From assembly GCA_002342035.1 (NCBI GenBank), contig DDPE01000090.1:62001-126000 (forward strand): a stretch of DNA of 64,000 nucleotides. The letters are read 5' to 3'. A program made the translations under genes and the position numbers. Source of the DNA: Asticcacaulis sp. UBA2476 (GTDB taxonomy: Bacteria; Pseudomonadota; Alphaproteobacteria; Caulobacterales; Caulobacteraceae). Positions 25,489-35,990 of this stretch are shown piece after piece (within the stretch, counting starts at the first letter, position 1; the number at the start of each line of letters is the position of its first letter). The notes under the pieces were generated by a model. It had not been told where the DNA came from. It ran no database searches and was given only the letters and a program-made list of their open reading frames with translations.

Positions 25489-27405
25489 GTGCGTTTCGAT
25501 GATCATTTCCTTGAAGAACTAAAAACCCGTCTGCGGCCGTCTGAGGTCATAGGCAAGAGCGTCAAGTTGCGCAAAAATGGCCGCGAATGGGTGGGGCTGT
25601 CGCCGTTTTCCAAGGAGAAAACCCCGTCATTTTATGTCAATGACGAGAAGGGTTTTTACCATGACTTCTCAAGCGGTAAGCACGGCGACATTATCTCCTT
25701 CATTCAGGAGACTGAGCGCCTGAGTTTCATGGAATCGGTTGAAAAACTGGCGCTCCAGGCCGGTATGTCAATGCCGGTGCAAACGCCGCAGGCAGCCGCC
25801 CAAGAGCAGAAAAAGCAGTCCCTGACCGATTGGATGGAACTGGCCGGAAAATGGTTTTCCGCCCGGTTACACGACAAAAACCCGCACGCTCAGGCCGCCC
25901 GTGATTACCTCAAAAAACGCGGTCTGTCGGATGAGGATATTCATCATTTTGGTCTGGGCTATTCGCCCAAGGATCGCACGGCGCTCAAAGACGCGCTGGT
26001 GCAAAAGGGCGCCAAGGTTGCAGACCTTGTGGAGTGCGGGCTGCTGATTTCGGTCGAAGGCGGCGGTGCGCCCTATGACCGTTTCCGCGACCGGCTGATG
26101 TTTCCGATTGAGGATCAGCGCTCAAAGATTGTCTCCTTCGGTGGGCGCGCACTGAACCCGGATGAAAAGGCCAAATACCTCAACGGGCCGGAAACGCCTT
26201 TGTTCCATAAGGGCCAGATGCTGTACGGCCTGCCGGGAGCGCTCAAAATCATGGGGGCCAACCAGACCAAAGACTATGCCAGTGATCTGGTGGTCGTCGA
26301 GGGCTATATGGACGTGATCGCCTGCCAGCGCGCCCATGTGCCGGCGGTCGCCCCCCTCGGCACCGCCCTGACCGAAGAACAGATCGACATATTGTGGCGC
26401 AGGCATAATGAGCCGACCCTGTGTTTTGACGGCGATAAGGCCGGGATGCGGGCGGCGTCACGGGCGCTGGATCGCGCCCTTCCCAAACTGAAACCCGGCC
26501 GGTCATTTAAGGTCTGCTACCTGCCGAACGGTCAGGACCCGGACGATATGCTGCGCGAAAAGGGGGCTCTGGCGTTGCGAGAAGCGCTGACGGTCACCCA
26601 GCCGTTTGTTGAGGTGCTGTTCCGGCGGGAGGCGGAAGTTGAACCGCTGGATACACCGGAAAAAAAGGCCGGTTTGAAAAAACGCCTGCGGGCACTGGCG
26701 GCCCAGATTGAAGACAAGGATCTGGCCGACAGCTACCGGCAGGATTTGCTGGAGCGGCTGGACGCGCTGCTTGCGCCTAAGCGGACTGCGGCACCGGCGC
26801 GCACGCCCTGGCAGCCGAAAGCGCCGTTCCGCAAGGGCGGCAAATATATGGAACTGCCGATTCAGGCCACGCAGGAGGGGCTGGCGGCGTCACAGAAGCT
26901 ATCGCGCTCGCTCGATCCGATGGGGTCGGCTCTGGCGCAAGGCATAATCGAGCACCCTGACTGGCTGGGCGATGTGGTGGAGGTGCTGGAATCCTATGGT
27001 TTTGGCGATGAGGAACTGGAAAAACTGGCAAAGACCTTGGTGTCACTCAGTTTTATGCACGATATGAGCGATGGGGGCCTTGACAGAGCGGCCTTAAACC
27101 GCCATCTGCAAAAGTCAGGACTTGGAGCATTGTTAAGCGAAGTACAGACGGCGGCCTTCAGATCAGGCGCGCCATTCCTCGCACCGGACATATCTCTCGC
27201 TAATGCTCATGCCCGCTGGTTACGAACGTTAAATGCGCAAGCGCGTTTGACGGCGTTGGATCGCGAGTTTAAGGCTGGCTCAGGAGAACTTTTAACAAAA
27301 GTAGGCACTGAGACATATATGCGTCTTAAAACTGAGCGTGATGCCCTGCGGCGAAGTCTCATGAGCGGACAAATTTGGGCGGACGACGTCGATAAACCTT
27401 CTTAA
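25489..27405 (+). CDS. dnaG: DnaG primase
   Basis: Synthesises RNA primers at the replication fork with the DnaB helicase. The 638-residue protein has the N-terminal primase domain (about 1-100), the catalytic TOPRIM core (VVVEGYMDVIA and FDGDKAGMRAA) and a C-terminal helicase-binding region. The N-terminal zinc finger is unusual: the four ligand positions of the CPFH...HCFGC pattern read SPFS...HDFSS (residues 38, 41, 59, 62), so no Zn can be bound there, while TPSF and KHGD are retained. I believe this loss is seen in other alphaproteobacteria. The start is GTG 25489, giving MRFDDHFLEEL; there is no ribosome site, and the promoter position suggests a leaderless mRNA. rpoD follows. Confidence 0.97.
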   Translation: MRFDDHFLEELKTRLRPSEVIGKSVKLRKNGREWVGLSPFSKEKTPSFYVNDEKGFYHDFSSGKHGDIISFIQETERLSFMESVEKLALQAGMSMPVQTPQAAAQEQKKQSLTDWMELAGKWFSARLHDKNPHAQAARDYLKKRGLSDEDIHHFGLGYSPKDRTALKDALVQKGAKVADLVECGLLISVEGGGAPYDRFRDRLMFPIEDQRSKIVSFGGRALNPDEKAKYLNGPETPLFHKGQMLYGLPGALKIMGANQTKDYASDLVVVEGYMDVIACQRAHVPAVAPLGTALTEEQIDILWRRHNEPTLCFDGDKAGMRAASRALDRALPKLKPGRSFKVCYLPNGQDPDDMLREKGALALREALTVTQPFVEVLFRREAEVEPLDTPEKKAGLKKRLRALAAQIEDKDLADSYRQDLLERLDALLAPKRTAAPARTPWQPKAPFRKGGKYMELPIQATQEGLAASQKLSRSLDPMGSALAQGIIEHPDWLGDVVEVLESYGFGDEELEKLAKTLVSLSFMHDMSDGGLDRAALNRHLQKSGLGALLSEVQTAAFRSGAPFLAPDISLANAHARWLRTLNAQARLTALDREFKAGSGELLTKVGTETYMRLKTERDALRRSLMSGQIWADDVDKPS

Positions 27406-27509
27406 GGTTAACACCTTAACAAGATTTTTCTGACCAAGTTCTTGAGATTCCTTTGGAAAATGGTGTGGGGTCGGACAGTTTTCGACGTCACGGCGGAGAT
27501 AAAATTTTT

Positions 27510-29618
<2,109 letters not shown>

Positions 29619-29660
29619 GTTACGGGGTTTGGGGCCTGCGGCCCCAAGTCTTTTGTACTC

Positions 29661-29701
29661 AAAAAGAAAGGCTCCATCTCAAAGATGGGGCCTTTCTTTT
29701 T
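29661..29701. terminator. rpoD terminator (bidirectional)
   Basis: AAAAAGAAAGGC.CCATCT, a 3-base loop, then AGATGG.GCCTTTCTTTTT: about 18 paired bases with an A-run on one side and a T-run on the other, 43 bases after the rpoD stop. Confidence 0.9.
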
Positions 29702-29827
29702 GGTTTGAAGGTTTGTGGGGTCACAGACCCCACGCCCATAACTTAGCTGACCGCAAAAAGCGCATATTGCCGCTTTGGTTTTTGACACCAGCAGGCGCAT
29801 AGTGGCTGAAATAACAGGAGCCACCCC

Positions 29828-30616
29828 ATGACCCGCCTAACCAACAAAATCGCCCTTGTCACCGGCGGGGCCAGCGGGATCGGGGAAGCGATCGTGCGGG
29901 CCTTTGTGGCGGAAGGGGCAACCGTCATTATCTCCGACATCGATCCGAAAGAGGGCGAGGCGCTGGCGGCGGAGCTTGGCGATCAGGCCTCCTACATGCA
30001 CCTGGATGTGGCGCTGGAATCCGAGTGGATCAATGTCACCGATATCATCGCTGCCAAGTTCGGCGGACTCAATATCCTCGTCAACAATGCCGGCATTACC
30101 GGCAATGAGGGTGGTGGCGGGCGGTCGCATGACCCGGAACATGCTACGCTCGAAGACTGGCGCAGGGTGATGCACGTCAATCTGGACGGCACATTTCTGG
30201 GCTGCAAGCACGCCATTCGGGTGATGAGGGAAACGGGTTCAAACGGGTCGATCATCAATATGTCGTCGCGGTCTGGGCTGGTCGGGATTCCGCATCAGGC
30301 GGCCTATGCGGCCTCAAAAGCGGCGGTGCGCAATCATTCAAAAACCGTGGCGCTGTATTGCGCCGAGCAGAACCTGAATATCCGCTGCAACTCGGTTCAT
30401 CCGGCGGCGATCCAGACCGCCATGTGGGATGAGATCGTCAAAAAGGGCAATCCCGACAAGATGAGGGCCGCGACACCTTTGCACCGGTTCGGGCGGCCGG
30501 AGGAAGTGGCCGCCCTGGTGCTTCTTTTGGCATCGGATGAGGCGACCTATATCACCGGGTCGGAGTTTAATATCGACGGCGGGATACTGGCCGGATCGTC
30601 GGCGTCACCGGAGTAA
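29828..30616 (+). CDS. SDR-family NAD(P)-dependent dehydrogenase
   Basis: A 262-residue classical short-chain dehydrogenase. The cofactor loop TGGASGIGEAI is near the N-terminus, DI at the end of beta-2 (SDIDP) suggests NAD preference, NNAGITG follows, then the catalytic Ser in NMSSRSG and YAASK. The C-terminal INIDGG-like FNIDGGILAG is also classical. The sequence type is close to cyclopentanol/cyclohexanol or glucose dehydrogenases, but the substrate cannot be told. AGGAG precedes the ATG. Its 3' end overlaps the convergent GDT1 gene by 12 bases. Confidence 0.93.
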   Translation: MTRLTNKIALVTGGASGIGEAIVRAFVAEGATVIISDIDPKEGEALAAELGDQASYMHLDVALESEWINVTDIIAAKFGGLNILVNNAGITGNEGGGGRSHDPEHATLEDWRRVMHVNLDGTFLGCKHAIRVMRETGSNGSIINMSSRSGLVGIPHQAAYAASKAAVRNHSKTVALYCAEQNLNIRCNSVHPAAIQTAMWDEIVKKGNPDKMRAATPLHRFGRPEEVAALVLLLASDEATYITGSEFNIDGGILAGSSASPE

Positions 30617-31183
30617 CCCCACTACTTGCCACATGCCAAAGCCGACAAACATCACTGAGGCGGCCCAGCGGATGTAGGTCATCGGCACGACTTTCAGCAC
30701 CTTATCGCCGAAGAATACAGCGGGCACATTGGCCAGCATCATGCCCAGCGTCGTCCCCAGCACGACGGCCAGCAGGTTCTTGTATTCAGCCCCCAAGGCC
30801 ACGGTGGCGATCTGGGTCTTGTCGCCCATTTCGGCCAGAAAGAACATGATTGTCGTTGTGACAAACGGGCCGTAGTCTTTTTTGATTTCGCCTTCGCCCT
30901 CTTCGATTTTGTCGGGCACCAGAATCCATAAACCCAAGCCGATGAAGGCAATGGCGACCAGCCACGGCATATAGGCTTCGATGCCCAGTCCGCCAACAAA
31001 GGTGCCAACCCACGCCGCGAAGGCATGGTTGATCAGGGTGGCGACAAAGATGCCGAAGATGATCGGGGCGGGTTTTTGATAGCGCGCGGCCAGAATCAGC
31101 GCCAGAAGCTGAGTCTTATCGCCGATTTCGCTTAAGGCCACGAGGGTGGTGGAGTGGAGGAACGGTTCAAGAAAGGGAGGCAT
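30605..31183 (-). CDS. GDT1/TMEM165 family (UPF0016) manganese exporter
   Basis: A 192-residue, six-helix membrane protein with two repeats, each carrying the E-x-G-D-K-T family motif: LSEIGDKTQLL near residue 18 and LAEMGDKTQIA near residue 117. Characterised bacterial members (MneA, Vibrio) export Mn2+. The assignment is reinforced by a yybP-ykoY type manganese riboswitch directly upstream. The charged central loop (PDKIEEGEGEIKKD) links the two halves. The ribosome site before ATG 31183 is weak (GGAAA), which fits control by the leader. It is convergent with the SDR gene. Confidence 0.93.
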   Translation of the reverse strand: MPPFLEPFLHSTTLVALSEIGDKTQLLALILAARYQKPAPIIFGIFVATLINHAFAAWVGTFVGGLGIEAYMPWLVAIAFIGLGLWILVPDKIEEGEGEIKKDYGPFVTTTIMFFLAEMGDKTQIATVALGAEYKNLLAVVLGTTLGMMLANVPAVFFGDKVLKVVPMTYIRWAASVMFVGFGMWQVVGLLR

Positions 31184-31219
31184 TCAGGGTTTCCGCGTGA
31201 CCGGCCGGTCATAAGACAT

Positions 31220-31268
31220 AACGATCTTCTGACGGCGGCCAATCACATATGGCCGTCAGCGGATCGTT
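31220..31268 (-). terminator. Hairpin in the riboswitch expression platform
   Basis: AACGATC and GATCGTT (outer arms 31220-31226 and 31262-31268) plus CTGACGGC and GCCGTCAG (31229-31236 and 31252-31259) form a long stem just after the aptamer. Its outer arm overlaps the aptamer 3' end (ACCTAACGATC on the minus strand), so the two structures compete. There is no T-run, so control could be translational or Rho-linked. Confidence 0.65.
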
Positions 31269-31377
31269 AGGTCTCACCTGCACCGGAAACTCCGGAGTGA
31301 TAACGCCATGCCGATACCCGGCAAGTATGTTGACGTTATCCGCATTCAAAATACGAACGCGCGGTTACTCCCCTAAA
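31264..31377 (-). promoter_or_regulatory. yybP-ykoY manganese riboswitch
   Basis: On the minus strand the leader carries TTTAGGGGAGTA (31366-31373 core GGGGAGTA), the first invariant loop of the yybP-ykoY family. About 90 bases later comes CAGGTGAGACCTA (GAGACC at 31270-31275), the second invariant segment. These two loops form the Mn2+ site in known members. The downstream gene is a GDT1-type Mn exporter, a standard target. The aptamer is preceded by a promoter and followed by a competing hairpin. Confidence 0.88.
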
Positions 31378-31386
31378 GGATGCGGC

Positions 31387-31415
31387 CTTATCGCGGATAA
31401 GGCCTACGGGGTCAA
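31387..31415 (-). promoter_or_regulatory. Promoter of the Mn riboswitch transcript
   Basis: On the minus strand TTGACC (31410-31415), 17 bases, GATAAG (31387-31392). It can also be read as TTGACCC-N14-GCGATAAG in the Caulobacter sigma-73 style. The start would fall a few bases before the aptamer. The -10 lies in a GGCCTTATC/GATAAGGCC palindrome that might also end the upstream Dabb message. Confidence 0.55.
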
Positions 31416-31425
31416 GACATCATAT

Positions 31426-31716
31426 TCAGATTTCGTAATCGACCATCAGGCGGTCAGAGACGACCGAACGCACAAAGGCGGCGGCTTCCTGATGGGCGGG
31501 GTGAACCTGATAGGCGTCAAGGGCGGCGCGTGAGGTGAATTCCGAATAGAGCACGACATCGCCCGACACATTGGTCGCGGAAAAATCAATGCCGACCTCG
31601 ATCAGGGTCAGGCCGTCGATCTTGCCCGCAAGGCCTTCCAAAACCTCTTTCACCTTGGCGGCGTTTTCGGCCTTGTTGTCGTCTTTCAGTTTCCACATGA
31701 CGATGTGCTTGATCAT
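31426..31716 (-). CDS. Dabb (stress-responsive alpha-beta barrel) domain protein
   Basis: A 96-residue single-domain protein: MIKHIVMWKLKD at the start, LTLIEVGIDFSATNVSGDVVLYSEF in the middle and YQVHPAHQEAAAFVR are the Dabb (PF07876) pattern. Such dimeric ferredoxin-like barrels occur in stress proteins and some cyclases; the function here is unknown. AAAGGA lies 8 bases before the ATG. It starts 10 bases after the AEC transporter gene on the same strand, so the two probably form an operon. Confidence 0.9.
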   Translation of the reverse strand: MIKHIVMWKLKDDNKAENAAKVKEVLEGLAGKIDGLTLIEVGIDFSATNVSGDVVLYSEFTSRAALDAYQVHPAHQEAAAFVRSVVSDRLMVDYEI

Positions 31717-31726
31717 GGCAGTTCCT

Positions 31727-32647
31727 TTAGTGGGTTAAAATTAGCGCGATGCCGCTGAGGGTAAACAGGCTGATGGCCGTGCTTTGGGAAATGGCGATGG
31801 CGGCATTTTCATACCAGGTGCCATAGATTTTGGTCTGAATAAACACGCTGACCGCCGTGGGGGTGGCCGCCAGAAGGACGCCGGTTTTGAAAATGAGCGG
31901 ATCAGCCTTTACGGCCCACAAAGCAATGGCAACCACTGCGGGGGCGAGGACGATCTTGGCGGCCACCGCGACGGCTGCCGATTTTTCAAACCCGAACAAG
32001 GTCTTAGCCGGCATCATGGCCAGCATCCCGCCCAGCGCCACTAACGCCACCGGCGGGCCGGACCGCCCCAGCATATCGAGGCCCGTCTGGAACACCGGCG
32101 GAAAGCGCACATGAAACAGCATGAGGATTAGCCCCACCGCGCTGGCGATAATGGTCGGGTTCATGGCGGTGCGTTTCAGGGCGGCGCGGATTTTATGGCC
32201 CGATGACCACGCCAGCGCCGCGCACCCCAGACAAAACAGCAGCAGGAAATCGACCGCGACGATCAGCGCCCCGATCTGGCCCGCCGCCTGCCCGAACAGG
32301 CTGGTGGCGATGGGGATGCCGAGGAACGCCGAGTTATTGATAAAGCTGGCCATGCCCGCACCGACCGCTTCGGTGCGCTGGGATTTAAGGACGGTCAGGG
32401 TGATGACGCTGACCGCGGCGCACACGATCATGGCCCCGGCATAGGTCAGGATCATTAAGGCGGTGTGGGCATCGGGCCGCGTCATCTGCGAGAAGTAGGA
32501 CAGCAGAAACGCCGGAAAGCCCAGCCAGTAGAAATAGGCCGATAAGCCATCAAGACCGTGCGCGGTCAGGCGTTTGGTCTTGACCAGCAGCGCGCCCAGC
32601 CCGATCAGGCTGAAAAAGATCAGGACGCGCGCGACGGTTTCAAACAT
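31727..32647 (-). CDS. AEC (auxin efflux carrier) family transporter
   Basis: A 306-residue membrane protein with about ten hydrophobic segments arranged as two halves, as in the AEC family (PF03547). Typical features are the N-terminal FSLIGLGALLVKTKRL, the YFYWLGFPAFLLS segment and the C-terminal half with TAVSVFIQTKIYG. Bacterial members export or import malonate, malate or amino acids; no substrate can be assigned. It is divergent from the M20 amidohydrolase gene with a 118-base shared upstream region. Confidence 0.9.
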   Translation of the reverse strand: MFETVARVLIFFSLIGLGALLVKTKRLTAHGLDGLSAYFYWLGFPAFLLSYFSQMTRPDAHTALMILTYAGAMIVCAAVSVITLTVLKSQRTEAVGAGMASFINNSAFLGIPIATSLFGQAAGQIGALIVAVDFLLLFCLGCAALAWSSGHKIRAALKRTAMNPTIIASAVGLILMLFHVRFPPVFQTGLDMLGRSGPPVALVALGGMLAMMPAKTLFGFEKSAAVAVAAKIVLAPAVVAIALWAVKADPLIFKTGVLLAATPTAVSVFIQTKIYGTWYENAAIAISQSTAISLFTLSGIALILTH

Positions 32648-32765
32648 GGGATTTGGCGTAAACCACGCACGCTGTCAGGTAAAGTGTGCGTAGTGTCGCG
32701 CGGCAAAAAAACTTGCCGGATTGGCGTTTCAGTGAAAGGCTTAAGCTTCACCTGAGGGGCAAGCC

Positions 32766-34085
32766 ATGACTATCCAATTTGATCGCCGTTTCGTTCTGAT
32801 GGGGCTGGCTGGAGTGGCCGTGCCCTTGCCCGCGTGGGCGCAAGGTCTTGAGGATCGCGTGGCGGCATTGGCGGCGCAGTACCAGCCCAAGGTCGTCGCC
32901 TGGCGGCGCGATATCCATCAGAACCCGGAACTGTCCAACCGTGAGGTGCGCACCGGAAAACTGGTCGCCAAGGAGCTAAAGCGCATGGGGCTGAGCGTGC
33001 GCACCGGCCTTGCGGGGAATGGCGTGGTCGGGGTGCTGAAAGGCGGGAAACCGGGACCGGCGGTCGCGTTGCGCGCCGACATGGACGCCCTGCCGGTTGA
33101 GGACAAGACGGGGGAGCCGTTTGCCTCCAAAGCCATGGGCGAATATGAAGGTAAGGCCGTGCCGGTCACCCACGCCTGCGGCCACGATGCCCATGTCGCC
33201 ATGCTGCTGGGGGCGGCGGAGGTCTTAAGCCAGATGAAGGCCGACATTGCCGGGGATATTGTCTTTATCTTTCAACCGGCTGAGGAAGGCCCGCCCAAGG
33301 GCGAAGAGGGCGGCGCCGATGTCATGATCCGCGACGGCGCGCTCAGTAATCCTGCGGTCAAATCCATTTTCGGCATCCATGTCTGGCCGGGTAAGCCGGG
33401 GGAACTTTTGTACCGGCCCGAAGGCTTCATGGCCCAGACCGACCGGCTGGAGATCCAGCTAAAGGGCGTGCAGACCCACGGATCACGGCCCTGGGACGGG
33501 GTCGATATTACCGCACTGGCGGCCGATATCACCCAGACCATCAACCAGATAACGTCTCGCCGCCTGAATATCACCAAGGAGCCGACGGTGGTGACGATTT
33601 CGATCATGGAAGGGGGCTTGCGCTATAATATAATACCGGAAACCCTGCGGCTGGCGGGCACCATGCGCACCTTTTCAAAGGCCCGCCGCGATGAGACTAT
33701 TGATAAAGTCACCAAGTCGGTTGAACTGCTGGCGCAATCTTATGGGGCGACGGCGAAGGTCGAGTTCACCATGAACGCGCCTCTGACCTATAACGATCCG
33801 CAACTGTCGAAGGACATTTTTCCGGTGCTGGTCAAGGCGGCGGGGGAGGGTAAGGTCAGCGATAAGGCCACCCTGATTACCGGCGGTGAGGACTTTGCCG
33901 AATATCAGAAATTGGTGCCGGGGGTGTTTTGTTTCTTAGGGATCGCTAAACCCGGCGAAGACCCGGAAAAAATCCCGCCCAACCATTCGCCCTATTTCAA
34001 CATCTATGAACCAGCGATGGAGGTCGGGGTGCGCGCCCATGCGCTGGCGGCACTGTTTATGCTGACGCGCGAGGCGTCAGTTTAA
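32766..34085 (+). CDS. Exported M20-family amidohydrolase
   Basis: A 439-residue metal-dependent amidohydrolase of the M20D type (hippurate/IAA-amino acid hydrolase-like). The N-terminus FDRRFVLMGLAGVAVPLPAWA-Q is a signal peptide with a twin-arginine look, cleaved near residue 26. Catalytic and metal motifs: RRDIHQNPELS, ALRADMDALPV, HACGHDAHVAML, PAEEGPP..GGADVM, a lid domain (QTHGSRPWDGVD) and TGGEDFAEY. It probably hydrolyses N-acyl amino acids or peptides in the periplasm. It is divergent from the AEC transporter and could be functionally paired with it. Confidence 0.93.
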   Translation: MTIQFDRRFVLMGLAGVAVPLPAWAQGLEDRVAALAAQYQPKVVAWRRDIHQNPELSNREVRTGKLVAKELKRMGLSVRTGLAGNGVVGVLKGGKPGPAVALRADMDALPVEDKTGEPFASKAMGEYEGKAVPVTHACGHDAHVAMLLGAAEVLSQMKADIAGDIVFIFQPAEEGPPKGEEGGADVMIRDGALSNPAVKSIFGIHVWPGKPGELLYRPEGFMAQTDRLEIQLKGVQTHGSRPWDGVDITALAADITQTINQITSRRLNITKEPTVVTISIMEGGLRYNIIPETLRLAGTMRTFSKARRDETIDKVTKSVELLAQSYGATAKVEFTMNAPLTYNDPQLSKDIFPVLVKAAGEGKVSDKATLITGGEDFAEYQKLVPGVFCFLGIAKPGEDPEKIPPNHSPYFNIYEPAMEVGVRAHALAALFMLTREASV

Positions 34086-34087
34086 TC

Positions 34088-34711
34088 CTACTCGACTGGC
34101 GATTTGGCTCCGGAACTGGCGAGAGCCTTATCTTCTGGCGAAGGCGTCACCGGCATGGTGGCGGGCAGGTCATCCACACCCGGCAGGCCGACATGCATCA
34201 GTTGCCAGCCAAACAGGGTCTTGCGCTTCATCGTGAAGATGGTTTCGCCCTGCACCGGATGGGTGACCGACAGGCGGGTGCGGTCGGGGCTCCAGTAGAG
34301 CACGTCCGGCACCGGCGCCTTATCGGTAAAGGTTTTCGGATCAACCTTATTGGCGTCCTTACCGGCGCCTAAGGTCAGCGCCCAGATGGCGCGGGCGGTC
34401 AGGTACGAGTCGATATTGATGGTCGGTGCCGGCTTGGTCATCGGCGTAATGGCCGCCGCGACCGCGCCTAACGGGTCTTTCAGGAAGCTGGGCGGCGGGG
34501 CGGCAATGCTCTCACCCTCGGTCGAGGTGATCAACTGTGCCTTAAGGCTTACGCGCACATCATCAAACGCGACCAGTTCGGCCAGAGACTGAATGTCTTC
34601 GGCTTCGGCGGACGATCGCAGGTCATAGAATGACCAGATCGGCCCGGCCAGAAACGCCGCCACAAAGGCCAGCAACGCGAAAATAATGGTCAGCGGCAGT
34701 ATTTTTGACAC
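34088..34711 (-). CDS. DUF2939-like single-helix protein
   Basis: A 207-residue protein with an N-terminal hydrophobic helix (KILPLTIIFALLAFVAAFLA), followed by GPIWSFYDLRSSAEAEDIQSLAELVAF. This matches the DUF2939 opening pattern, in which the rest folds outside the cytoplasm. The function is unknown. I use the GTG at 34711 because GGGGGA lies 7 bases upstream; the open frame reaches 34750, but the added residues look non-native. It ends 2 bases from the convergent M20 gene stop. Confidence 0.8.
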   Translation of the reverse strand: MSKILPLTIIFALLAFVAAFLAGPIWSFYDLRSSAEAEDIQSLAELVAFDDVRVSLKAQLITSTEGESIAAPPPSFLKDPLGAVAAAITPMTKPAPTINIDSYLTARAIWALTLGAGKDANKVDPKTFTDKAPVPDVLYWSPDRTRLSVTHPVQGETIFTMKRKTLFGWQLMHVGLPGVDDLPATMPVTPSPEDKALASSGAKSPVE

Positions 34712-34794
34712 GGAAGCGTCCCCCAATTTTGCCTGATCACGGCATCCCACCCGTTAACCATATCAGCCACAGCTCAACTGCGCACCTGCTTTTT

Positions 34795-35874
34795 TTAGGC
34801 CATCTGCGGCGTTTGCATATAGGGGCGCTGCACGGGCTGGCGGGTGATGATCTTATGAACGAAGGTCAGCTTTTCCTTAACGCGCGGCGACAGGATAAAC
34901 GGATAGAGCGGCCGCTCGCCCATCGAGGCATGGATGGAGTTGATCGCCACACTTAAGGGGATCCAGGTCTCAGCCAGGCGGTCAAAATCAAGCACCGTAT
35001 AGGGGTCGAAATCGACATCGGCAGAAATGCGGTCGTGGTGCGGGGCCTTGAGCGCCATGCCGTAACAATGGGCGGTTTCCAGCGCATCAATAATGTGCAG
35101 GCAGTGGGCAAACGATTCGGCGAAATCCTCCCACGGGTGCATGGAGGCATAGGCTGAGATATATTCGTTCTGCCAGTTTGGCGGCGTGCCTTTGGCATAG
35201 TGTTTTTGAATGGCGCTGTCGTAGTCGATGCGGTCATCACCAAAGACGGCGCGGCATTCTTCGAGCAGGCCCCCGTCACGGACCATCTTGTTCCAGATAA
35301 AGTGCCCGATTTCATGGCGGAAATGGCCAAGCAGCGTGCGATAATGCTCATTCATCTGACTGCGCACGGTTTCACGGGTCAGGTCATCGGCTTCAGCGGC
35401 GCGGATGGATATCCGTCCCTCATCGTGACCGGTCATGGCGGCCTTATGGCGACCATCTGAGGTGATCTGATCCTCAAGGAAATCGAAGGCCAGCCCGCCG
35501 TGCGGGTCGACATCGCGGCCCTGCGCCGGCAGGTTCCATTTCAGGAACGAATAGAACAGATGACGCTGGGCCTCACCAATCCGGCGCCAGTTGTCGATAC
35601 TGTTGGGCACAAAGCGGTTATAGCGGCAGGCCCGGCAAAAATCATTGGGGTCTTCGGCGCCGACCGTCCAGTTGCAGACATCGGTGACGGCGTTGGCGCA
35701 GAAGCGCTGACTGGCCGAGCCACCCACCGGCTTCCAGAACGGCTCACTGACCGGCTCCATCGCGCACAGTTCCTGAAGTTGCGGCACAAAGCCCAGCCGG
35801 TAGCCGCAGTTCACGCAATTACGGTTATGGAAATAGACCGTATTCTGACAATTGCTACAGGTGAAGATTTTCAT
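34795..35874 (-). CDS. Putative zinc-binding metallopeptidase (Peptidase_Mx family)
   Basis: A 359-residue protein. The N-terminus is a zinc ribbon (FTCSNCQNTVYFHNRNCVNCGY), with further Cys pairs at FCANAVTDVCNW and CRACRYNR. The middle holds a HExxH-like metalloprotease site, GHFRHEIGHFIWNKM, followed by EDFAESFAHCLHI, which may give a third ligand. This arrangement fits the uncharacterised Peptidase_Mx family (PF15887). No signal peptide is seen, so it is likely cytoplasmic. The substrate is unknown and there is no obvious operon. Confidence 0.88.
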   Translation of the reverse strand: MKIFTCSNCQNTVYFHNRNCVNCGYRLGFVPQLQELCAMEPVSEPFWKPVGGSASQRFCANAVTDVCNWTVGAEDPNDFCRACRYNRFVPNSIDNWRRIGEAQRHLFYSFLKWNLPAQGRDVDPHGGLAFDFLEDQITSDGRHKAAMTGHDEGRISIRAAEADDLTRETVRSQMNEHYRTLLGHFRHEIGHFIWNKMVRDGGLLEECRAVFGDDRIDYDSAIQKHYAKGTPPNWQNEYISAYASMHPWEDFAESFAHCLHIIDALETAHCYGMALKAPHHDRISADVDFDPYTVLDFDRLAETWIPLSVAINSIHASMGERPLYPFILSPRVKEKLTFVHKIITRQPVQRPYMQTPQMA

Positions 35875-35990
35875 GGCTTAGGAGATTTTCTGGCAGCTTG
35901 GGTTATAGTTATTGTTTGTCTAAGGCGTGCGATGCTCCTAAATCCATCTTTACACATCCTCTATTTTATAAACTGGGCGTAAGGACTTAC

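Noticed and set aside
27402..27419. TTAAGGT/ACCTTAA dyad at the dnaG-rpoD junction
   Set aside because: It overlaps the dnaG stop codon, has only 7-bp arms without a T-run, and the TTAA spacings do not fit CtrA, so I do not assign a function.
31249..31533. 94-codon plus-strand frame
   Set aside because: It is antisense to the riboswitch and the Dabb gene; explained as a shadow.
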